This document shows, piece by piece, positions 1 through 4,760 of a stretch of 5,230 bases of DNA. Numbering within the stretch: position 1 is the stretch's first letter; every line of letters begins with the position of its first letter. Made by a program: the position numbers and the translations under genes. Source of the stretch: Comamonadaceae bacterium (GTDB lineage: Bacteria > Pseudomonadota > Gammaproteobacteria > Burkholderiales > Burkholderiaceae); the NCBI GenBank assembly GCA_947484245.1, contig CANKOT010000159.1, positions 1 to 5,230 of the forward strand, given 5' to 3'. The notes under the pieces were generated by a model that saw only the letters and a list, made by a program, of their open reading frames with translations, was not told the DNA's origin and did no database searches.

Positions 1-258
1 AAAGGGCTTCAAACTGTCGACCAATTGAATCTCTAACTCGTAGGGATTCGTTCCCTCATCGTGGTGCCAAACCTCCATGAAACTAGCAGTTCGAGCTCTT
101 CCAACTAAAACCAAGGCATCGTCAATTGGACGAATTTTTGATGACATCGCTTGATTGCGAAACCCTGAGCTGTCCAATGCGTCGGAAATGATTGATGTGA
201 AAAGTTTATCTCGAATTTGTTCAAAGAGTCTTCGATCGATTTCTTCAGATGTAGTCAT
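1..258 (-). CDS. RraA-like aldolase/decarboxylase family protein, N-terminal part (cut by left window edge)
   Basis: An open frame of 86 codons runs from an ATG at 256-258 off the left edge. The start has a good ribosome binding site: AGGA on the minus strand at 267-270, 8 nt upstream. The translation opens MTTSEEIDRRLFEQIRDKL and then shows two hallmarks of the RraA-like (HMG/CHA aldolase) fold: an S-D-A-L-D-S-S-G segment at residues 25-32 and a V-G-R-A-R-T-A segment at 52-58, preceded by an I-R-P-I-D stretch. Known members are metal-dependent class II aldolases or decarboxylases acting on 4-hydroxy-4-methyl-2-oxoglutarate, 4-carboxy-4-hydroxy-2-oxoadipate or oxaloacetate, giving pyruvate; others inhibit RNase E. 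The catalytic Arg-Asp pair of the aldolases would lie beyond the edge, so enzyme and inhibitor cannot be separated directly. Sitting in a catabolic cluster favours an enzyme. It follows the first Bug receptor gene on the same strand after 136 bases. Confidence 0.8.
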   Translation of the reverse strand, partial: MTTSEEIDRRLFEQIRDKLFTSIISDALDSSGFRNQAMSSKIRPIDDALVLVGRARTASFMEVWHHDEGTNPYELEIQLVDSLKPF

Positions 259-290
259 GAAAGTATTCCTACCTTGCACAATTAGTGTTT

Positions 291-319
291 TGACACGCGC
301 ACTTAGGAGCTTTGTGTCA
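291..319. promoter_or_regulatory. Inverted repeat upstream of the RraA-like gene, possible operator
   Basis: TGACAC at 291-296 and GTGTCA at 314-319 form perfect 6-base inverted arms separated by 17 bases. Their centres are 23 bases apart, about two helical turns. The repeat lies 33-61 bases upstream of the start of the RraA-like gene, where a dimeric regulator could act. No regulator is identified, and arms this short can arise by chance. Confidence 0.25.
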
Positions 320-336
320 CATGCATTTAGAACCAC

Positions 337-382
337 ATAAGCCCCTGCCCTCGGGATGCACCTGTGATGAGTGGTGGCTTAT
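337..382 (-). other. Inverted repeat / possible stem-loop between Bug receptor 1 and the RraA-like gene
   Basis: ATAAGCC at 337-343 and GGCTTAT at 376-382 are perfect 7-base inverted arms with 32 bases between them. In the minus-strand transcript two G-U pairs could extend the stem. A small CCC-GA-GGG hairpin (348-355) lies inside the loop. No run of T follows in either direction, so it is not a typical intrinsic terminator. It could be a processing or attenuation structure between two genes read in the same direction. Confidence 0.25.
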
Positions 383-391
383 ACAGACGAC

Positions 392-402
392 TGATCAATC
401 AA
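392..402. promoter_or_regulatory. TGRTCAATCAA element, copy 1
   Basis: Reads TGATCAATCAA on the plus strand. It overlaps the last codons of Bug receptor 1 and lies about 134 bases upstream of the RraA-like start. Near-identical 11-mers occur at 1424-1434 and 2669-2679, the upstream gaps of the two Bug genes. Because this copy overlaps coding sequence and is far from the start, it is the weakest of the three. Confidence 0.25.
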
Positions 403-1372
403 CTGTAATTTTTTCATCCCTGACGATTTTGGCCATAGCGGGAATTTCAGCTTTCAGCCAACTGCTGAATTGATCAGGCGACATATTGTTTGGCTCAGCC
501 CCCAAAACGACCAAGCGCTCCTTGATATCTGGCAGTGCCACAATTCGAGCAACTTCAGCATTGAGCTTATCCACAATGGCCTTGGGCGTACCAGCAGGCG
601 CCAACAAACCTTGCCAGCTACCGGTCAGGAAGCCGGGCAGAGTTTCACCAACCGTGGGGGTGTCTCCCAACTGCGAGTTGCGCTTGGCACTGGAGACCGC
701 CAGTAACTTTATCTTGCCTGATTTGACATGCGGGTAGCTGGCCACCATGCCATTGAAGGTTACATCAATTTGCCCGCCAATCAAGTCGGTCATGGCTTGC
801 GCCCCGCCTTTGTAAGGTACATAACCCCATTGAATACCGGCGCGCTGAGCAAATATAACTCCCGCAAGGTGGGCCGCACTGCCCATGCCAGCGGCCGCAG
901 CAAAATTGACTTTGCCGTTTTGAGCTTTGGCATAAGCCACCAATTCACTGGTACTGTTTGCAGGAATTTTGGTGCTGACCACCAACAGGTGGGGGGAGTA
1001 GCCAACCATGGCCACTGGCGCAAAATCGGTCAACACGTTAAAGGGAAGTTTGTAAAGTGCAGGACTGATAACAAGGTTGCCTACATCCATCAACACCAAT
1101 GTATAACCATCTGGAGCAGACTTTGCACCTGCATCGGCACCCAAATTACCGCTAGCGCCAGGACGGTTTTCAACCACCACAGACTGACCCCATGCTTCGG
1201 TCATTTTTTGACCTAACAACCTAGCAAGAACGTCAGAGGTTCCACCAGCAGGAAAAGGAACGATGATTTTGATTGGCTTGCTGGGGTAGGCGCCCGCGCC
1301 GCTTTGGGCCATAGCCGGCATTGCCAGAGCGAACCAGAGGGCGGTCATGCCGCAAGTAATGAATTTGAACAT
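395..1372 (-). CDS. Bug/TctC-family periplasmic tricarboxylate-type binding protein (receptor 1)
   Basis: Encodes 325 residues, the usual length for Bug (TctC) extracytoplasmic solute receptors, which bind carboxylates and similar small organic ions in the periplasm for tripartite tricarboxylate transporters. A Sec signal peptide is clear: hydrophobic residues 9-20 and an A-M-A cleavage site at 20-22. The mature protein carries the family signatures PFPAGGTSD (39-47), ENRPGASGNLG (residues 68-78), PDGYTL (87-92), DFAPV near 116 and VPYKGG (185-190), the loops that frame the ligand. The ATG is supported by AGGAAG on the minus strand at 1377-1382, 4 nt upstream. It lies 199 bases after kdgD and 136 bases before the RraA-like gene, all on the same strand. 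No membrane subunits are nearby, so it is an orphan receptor. The ligand cannot be told from sequence; the neighbours suggest an oxo- or hydroxy-carboxylate. Confidence 0.95.
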   Translation of the reverse strand: MFKFITCGMTALWFALAMPAMAQSGAGAYPSKPIKIIVPFPAGGTSDVLARLLGQKMTEAWGQSVVVENRPGASGNLGADAGAKSAPDGYTLVLMDVGNLVISPALYKLPFNVLTDFAPVAMVGYSPHLLVVSTKIPANSTSELVAYAKAQNGKVNFAAAAGMGSAAHLAGVIFAQRAGIQWGYVPYKGGAQAMTDLIGGQIDVTFNGMVASYPHVKSGKIKLLAVSSAKRNSQLGDTPTVGETLPGFLTGSWQGLLAPAGTPKAIVDKLNAEVARIVALPDIKERLVVLGAEPNNMSPDQFSSWLKAEIPAMAKIVRDEKITVD

Positions 1373-1401
1373 AAGACTTCCTATTTAAGTGGTTTGGCGA
1401 A

Positions 1402-1430
1402 GTGATAATAGATTTTGTATCAGTGGTCAA
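1402..1430 (-). promoter_or_regulatory. Candidate sigma70-type promoter of Bug receptor 1
   Basis: On the minus strand, TTGACC (1425-1430, 5/6 match to the -35 consensus) is followed after 17 bases by TATCAC (1402-1407, 4/6 match to the -10 consensus). It ends about 30 bases upstream of the receptor's start codon. An alternative -10, TATTAT at 1405-1410, has a better match but a short 14-base spacer. The -35 is embedded in the shared TGRTCAATCAA element, so a bound regulator could control access. Confidence 0.4.
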
Positions 1431-1434
1431 TCAA
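1424..1434. promoter_or_regulatory. TGRTCAATCAA element, copy 2
   Basis: Reads TGGTCAATCAA on the plus strand, differing from copies 1 and 3 at one position. It overlaps the proposed -35 hexamer of Bug receptor 1, which fits repression or class II activation. No cognate regulator gene is in the window. Confidence 0.35.
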
Positions 1435-1571
1435 TGACAAAGGGGCAAACCCTCGGGCAACGTCGAGTAGAAGGCTGGGCTGAGACGTAGATTTAGCAGC
1501 GACCCTGCAACGTAAACAATTTTTTGAATGTTGCTCCATCCATCTTTGCAATCAACTTTTCCCAAGAGACC

Positions 1572-2498
1572 TTAATTCTGAGGGCCGAGTCTCTCAATAA
1601 GGGTTGCCAATTCGGCATACTCAAATGGCGTTACGTCCGACAGTGGCGGTCGGACACGGCCGGCGCTGCGTCCGACGATGGCCGCCCCCGCCTTGATCAT
1701 GCTGACAGCGTAGCCAGGCTGACGCGAGCGCAGCAGTCCGTAAGGTACAAGGAAGTCGCGAGTGAACTGATGAACCGCGGCGTGATCATCGGCCAAGATT
1801 GCCCGATTGAAGGCCATTGCACTTCGGGGGACGAAATTAAAGATCGCTGACGAATAAACAGAAATGCCCATTCCACCATAGGCACCGGCGAAGATCTCGG
1901 CGGTTGGCATCCCGTTGATATAGGCCAACCTGTCGCCAAGCAGGGCCTTGATTTTGAGAATCTCTTCGATGTCACCAACACCGTCCTTAAATCCGATTAG
2001 GTTTGGGCAATCGTCGGCAATCTGCTGCAGCGTTTCCGCTTTGAGGCGCATATTGGCACGGTTATAGACGATCACGCCAAGTCGAGTTGAGCGGCAAACC
2101 GCAGTGATGTGATCCCTCAGGCCTTGCTGGGAGGACTCCGTCAGATAAGGCGGAAGCAGCAGAAGACCGTCTGCGCCAAGTTGCTGCGCCTCACTGGCGA
2201 GGGCGATGGCCATCTTGGTGCCATATCCGGTAGCCGCAATGATCGGCACAGCGCGGCGTGAGCTGGCAACGGCCTGAGCCACCACAGCGCAGTATTCAGG
2301 GGCTGTGAGCGAGAAGAATTCACCCGCGCCGCCAGCGGCGAAAAGAGCCTGCGCGCCATAGCCGCCGAGCCACTCGATGCGATTGGCAAATGAAGTGGCG
2401 TCGAATTCGCCGGCTGCGTCAAAGTCGGTTAGAGGGAACGAGAGCAGCCCTGAGGCAAGGCAGCTCTTAAGTGCTTCTGGGTTAAAAGTGGTTTCCAT
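1572..2498 (-). CDS. kdgD: 5-dehydro-4-deoxyglucarate dehydratase (DapA/DHDPS superfamily)
   Basis: KdgD (EC 4.2.1.41) dehydrates and decarboxylates 5-dehydro-4-deoxyglucarate to 2-oxoglutarate semialdehyde in the cytoplasmic glucarate/galactarate route. From the preferred ATG the protein has 308 residues, the family's usual size. It shows the DHDPS-type (beta/alpha)8 landmarks: G-G-A-G-E (56-60), the Tyr of V-I-V-Y-N-R (Y145) and the Schiff-base Lys in L-I-G-F-K-D-G (K171). YSSAIFNFVP (215-224) and the late R-x-R-P-P-L-S-D (281-288) separate KdgD from DapA, NanA and KDG aldolases. The frame can be read back to 2555, adding 19 residues, but the strong GGAGGT at 2505-2510 lies 6 nt before the ATG at 2496-2498 and decides the start. 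The gene is clearly richer in G+C than its neighbours (samples 40/60 and 39/60), hinting at separate acquisition. The usual next enzyme, 2-oxoglutarate semialdehyde dehydrogenase, is not in the window. Confidence 0.9.
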   Translation of the reverse strand: METTFNPEALKSCLASGLLSFPLTDFDAAGEFDATSFANRIEWLGGYGAQALFAAGGAGEFFSLTAPEYCAVVAQAVASSRRAVPIIAATGYGTKMAIALASEAQQLGADGLLLLPPYLTESSQQGLRDHITAVCRSTRLGVIVYNRANMRLKAETLQQIADDCPNLIGFKDGVGDIEEILKIKALLGDRLAYINGMPTAEIFAGAYGGMGISVYSSAIFNFVPRSAMAFNRAILADDHAAVHQFTRDFLVPYGLLRSRQPGYAVSMIKAGAAIVGRSAGRVRPPLSDVTPFEYAELATLIERLGPQN

Positions 2499-2504
2499 TT
2501 GATG

Positions 2505-2510
2505 ACCTCC
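2505..2510 (-). promoter_or_regulatory. Ribosome binding site deciding the kdgD start
   Basis: GGAGGT on the minus strand, within a longer purine run, sits 6 nt upstream of the ATG at 2496-2498. The upstream in-frame candidate at 2555 would place this purine run inside the coding sequence, which argues against it. Confidence 0.85.
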
Positions 2511-2668
2511 CCCTTTGAAACGTAACATTGATTCAGAAGTAGTCCGGTTTTGCAAGGTTAGTCTAAAAATTGCTTGTTGCTGAAATCAGTGGCAAAGAAT
2601 TGAAAACTCTACATAAAAACCCTCGGTTCAACTCAGACTTAGCCGCTTATTATCAAATCCTATAGCTT

Positions 2669-2679
2669 TGATCAATCAA
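2669..2679. promoter_or_regulatory. TGRTCAATCAA element, copy 3
   Basis: Reads TGATCAATCAA; with the preceding T it contains the perfect 8-base palindrome TTGATCAA (2668-2675). It lies 41-51 bases upstream of the Bug receptor 2 start, just downstream of the candidate -10 at 2648-2653. That position would suit a repressor blocking initiation. Confidence 0.35.
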
Positions 2680-2707
2680 AAAAAGTTATGTCGAGAGTTA
2701 AAAAATT

Positions 2708-2711
2708 AAGG
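2708..2711 (+). promoter_or_regulatory. Ribosome binding site deciding the Bug receptor 2 start
   Basis: AAGG at 2708-2711, followed by TG, lies 8 nt upstream of the ATG at 2720-2722. The alternative GTG at 2711-2713 overlaps this site and has no good site of its own. Confidence 0.65.
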
Positions 2712-2719
2712 TGTCATCA

Positions 2720-3715
2720 ATGATCTTTTGTCGCATTCAATCTATACGCAAATTTTTACCAGTCTTGTTCATTTTGGCTAGCGCTACAACTTCAATTTCG
2801 GTGCACTCACAAGCTGCCTATCCAAACCGTCCCATCAAAATGATTTCCCCATTTCCACCTGGTGGCGCTAGTGACGCTCTAGCTCGATTGGTTGCAAGCA
2901 AGTTAGGGGAAGGACTTGGCCAAACAGTGACGGTAGACAACCGCGCCGGAGCGAGTGGCAATATCGGTCATGAAGCGGCAGCAAAGTCGCAACCAGATGG
3001 ATACACACTGGTTCTGTCAAACAGCAGTTCGGTCGTAACTAACCCGCATTTATTCAAAAAACTGCCCTTTGATCCTCTGAACGACTTTGCGCCAATCTCA
3101 ATGGTTGCCTCAGCGGGTCAAGTGCTTGTGGTTCATCCATCCGTACCGGCAACGACAATTGCTGAGTTAACAGCTTTCGCCAAAGCCAATCCAAACAAGC
3201 TCAATTTTGGTTCAGGTGGTAAAGGAATTCAATCTCACATCAGTGGAGAAATGTACAAAAGCGCTGTGGGCGTCGACATCGTTCACATACCCTATAAAGG
3301 TACTGTACAAGCCGTAACAGACCTGCTGGCCGGCCAGATACAAATGGTATTTTCTGACATGGCACCAGCATTGCCACATATCAAATCTGGAAAGCTACGT
3401 GCTATTGCAGTTACCAGTTCGCAACGTTCAGCATCTCTTCCTGATGTACCTACAATCAGCGAATCAGGTTTGCCTGGATTTAGCTCTGGCGTGTGGTGGT
3501 CTGTCCTTGGACCTAAGGGTACACCGGTTGAAATTGTCAACCGCATCAACTCTGAAATAGGGAAGATGATGCAATCAGCCGATGTGCGCGAAGCTTACGC
3601 TAAGCTTGGGATAACACCACAACACAGCACACCTAGCAAAGTGCTCGAGAATATTCGCGGTGAGTCGCCAGTGATGGCAAAGATCTTAAAAGCAGCTGGG
3701 GTTGAGGCTGAGTAA
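2720..3715 (+). CDS. Bug/TctC-family periplasmic tricarboxylate-type binding protein (receptor 2)
   Basis: A second extracytoplasmic receptor of the Bug family, 331 residues from the preferred ATG (334 from the GTG at 2711). The N-terminus is a Sec signal peptide: charged Arg/Lys residues before residue 12, a hydrophobic core at about 12-28 and likely cleavage after S-Q-A (30-32). Family signatures follow in order: PFPPGGASD (44-52), DNRAGASGNIG (73-83), PDGYTL (92-97), then D-F-A-P-I-S-M-V and I-P-Y-K-G further on. It aligns along its length with receptor 1 and shares many blocks, but the two differ throughout, so they are diverged paralogues rather than a recent duplication. The beta-keto acid cleavage gene begins only 38 bases downstream, so the two are probably co-transcribed and the ligand may be that enzyme's substrate or a precursor. 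No transporter membrane genes are visible. Confidence 0.93.
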   Translation: MIFCRIQSIRKFLPVLFILASATTSISVHSQAAYPNRPIKMISPFPPGGASDALARLVASKLGEGLGQTVTVDNRAGASGNIGHEAAAKSQPDGYTLVLSNSSSVVTNPHLFKKLPFDPLNDFAPISMVASAGQVLVVHPSVPATTIAELTAFAKANPNKLNFGSGGKGIQSHISGEMYKSAVGVDIVHIPYKGTVQAVTDLLAGQIQMVFSDMAPALPHIKSGKLRAIAVTSSQRSASLPDVPTISESGLPGFSSGVWWSVLGPKGTPVEIVNRINSEIGKMMQSADVREAYAKLGITPQHSTPSKVLENIRGESPVMAKILKAAGVEAE

Positions 3716-3753
3716 CCTTCAGTTTCCAATTATTTCTTATCCAAGAATTTTTT

Positions 3754-4680
3754 ATGTCACGCAAAGTCATCATCACCTGTGCCGTCACCGGCGCCATTCA
3801 TACGCCAAGCATGTCACCACATTTGCCAGTGACTGCAAAAGAAATTGCTGACGCCGCATTAGGAGCCGCCAAAGCTGGCGCAGCCATTGTTCATTTGCAT
3901 GCACGCAACCCGGTAGACGGCAGTCCTTCGCAAGACCCAGAATTGTTTGTGCCATTTTTAAAAGAAATCAAAGAGAAAAGCAATGTGGTGATTAACCTCA
4001 CAACGGGCGGCGCACCAACGATGACCATTGCAGACCGCTTACGCCCTGCTCACCATTTCAAACCAGAAGTTGCTTCCTTGAACATGGGCTCCATGAACTT
4101 TGGCCTCTACGACATGCTCAAGCGCTTCAAAACCTTCAATCACGACTGGGAAGTGCCCTACCTTGCCAACAGTGACGACCGCGTGTTTAAAAATACCTTT
4201 AAAGATATCGCTCACATATTGCAATCGTGCAGCGACAACCAAACGCGCTTTGAGATTGAGTGCTACGACATTGGTCATCTTTATACCGCTGCGCACTTTA
4301 TTGACAGGGGCTTGATCAAAGCCCCGTTCTTAATTCAATCTGTCTTTGGTATTTTAGGCGGTATTGGCCCGCACCCTGAGGATGTGCTGCACATGAAACG
4401 CACAGCTGATCGCTTGTTTGGCGATGCATATGTATGGTCAGTCCTTGGGGCAGGACGCAACCAAATACCAATCGCTACGCAGTCTGCCGCCATGGGCGGC
4501 AATGTGCGGGTTGGCTTGGAAGACTCGCTGTGGGATGGGCCAGGCAAATTGGCCGAGTCCAATGCAGACCAAGTGATACGCATGCGCAAGATCATCGAAG
4601 GCCTTTCACTGGAAGTCGCAACGCCAGATGAAGCCCGTCAAATTTTGCAGCTCAAGGGTCACCAGAACGTTAATTTCTAA
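3754..4680 (+). CDS. Beta-keto acid cleavage enzyme (BKACE/DUF849, Kce-like)
   Basis: BKACE enzymes are Zn-dependent TIM-barrel proteins that condense a beta-keto acid with acetyl-CoA and split it, typically giving acetoacetate and a new CoA ester. The founding member, Kce of lysine fermentation, cleaves 3-keto-5-aminohexanoate. The 308-residue product has the N-terminal I-T-C-A-V-T-G-A (7-14), the metal-binding V-H-L-H-A-R (H47 and H49), N-L-T-T-G-G (81-86), F-E-I-E-C-Y-D (166-172) and R-V-G-L-E-D (252-257). From memory, Kce uses His46, His48 and Glu230 for zinc, with Arg226 and Asp231 nearby. R252, E256 and D257 keep the same spacing, so the site looks intact. It is longer than Kce (about 270 aa), consistent with extra sequence in the middle (about 115-165), a form common in the family. 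The ribosome binding site is weak (AAGAA at 3743-3747). Substrate is unknown; carnitine-derived or other beta-keto acids are possible. Confidence 0.9.
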   Translation: MSRKVIITCAVTGAIHTPSMSPHLPVTAKEIADAALGAAKAGAAIVHLHARNPVDGSPSQDPELFVPFLKEIKEKSNVVINLTTGGAPTMTIADRLRPAHHFKPEVASLNMGSMNFGLYDMLKRFKTFNHDWEVPYLANSDDRVFKNTFKDIAHILQSCSDNQTRFEIECYDIGHLYTAAHFIDRGLIKAPFLIQSVFGILGGIGPHPEDVLHMKRTADRLFGDAYVWSVLGAGRNQIPIATQSAAMGGNVRVGLEDSLWDGPGKLAESNADQVIRMRKIIEGLSLEVATPDEARQILQLKGHQNVNF

Positions 4681-4711
4681 ATACGCATGGTTCTTTAGAA
4701 GTTAAGGTTTG

Positions 4712-4743
4712 GGTGGGCCATAACCAAGGGGTTAAGAGCCACC
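4712..4743. terminator. Symmetric stem-loop in the convergent gap, possible terminator
   Basis: GGTGG (4712-4716) pairs with CCACC (4739-4743), and inside it TAACC (4721-4725) pairs with GGTTA (4730-4734) around an AAGG loop. A 4-by-4 internal loop separates the two 5-bp stems. It sits between the stop codons of the converging BKACE and aldolase genes, where a shared bidirectional terminator is expected. Neither side carries a T-run, so intrinsic termination would be weak. Confidence 0.35.
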
Positions 4744-4760
4744 GCACAGCTTAGCGCGCC

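Larger units (their letters stand above)
2499..2719. promoter_or_regulatory. Divergent control region between kdgD and Bug receptor 2
   Basis: This A+T-rich 221-base gap must hold the promoters of both divergent transcription units. For the plus strand the best -10 is TATTAT at 2648-2653 (5/6), with a poor -35, TTCAAC, at 2627-2632 and a short 15-base spacer. No convincing promoter was found for kdgD on the minus strand. Small symmetric elements are present: CTGA-AA-TCAG at 2580-2589, flanked by TTGC (2577-2580) and GCAA (2592-2595). Copy 3 of the shared TGRTCAATCAA element and a CCCTCGG string (2620-2626) also lie here. No short gene was seen. Confidence 0.5.

Noticed and set aside
155..340. 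Plus-strand 61-codon open frame
   Set aside because: Antisense to the RraA-like start and its upstream region; the minus-strand frame shows family motifs and a good ribosome binding site, this one shows neither.
728..1216. Plus-strand 162-codon open frame inside Bug receptor 1
   Set aside because: Fully antisense to a well-supported receptor gene; no recognisable domain.
1446..1457. Short G/C-rich hairpins (GGG-CAAA-CCC, CCC-TC-GGG) as a kdgD terminator
   Set aside because: Stems are only 3 bp, mutually exclusive, and not followed by a T-run on the minus strand.
1524..1850. Plus-strand 108-codon open frame overlapping the 3' part of kdgD
   Set aside because: Mostly antisense to kdgD; no domain and no convincing ribosome binding site.
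2499..2555. 19-residue N-terminal extension of kdgD
   Set aside because: It would place the GGAGGT ribosome binding site inside the gene and exceed the usual family length; the ATG at 2496-2498 is better supported.
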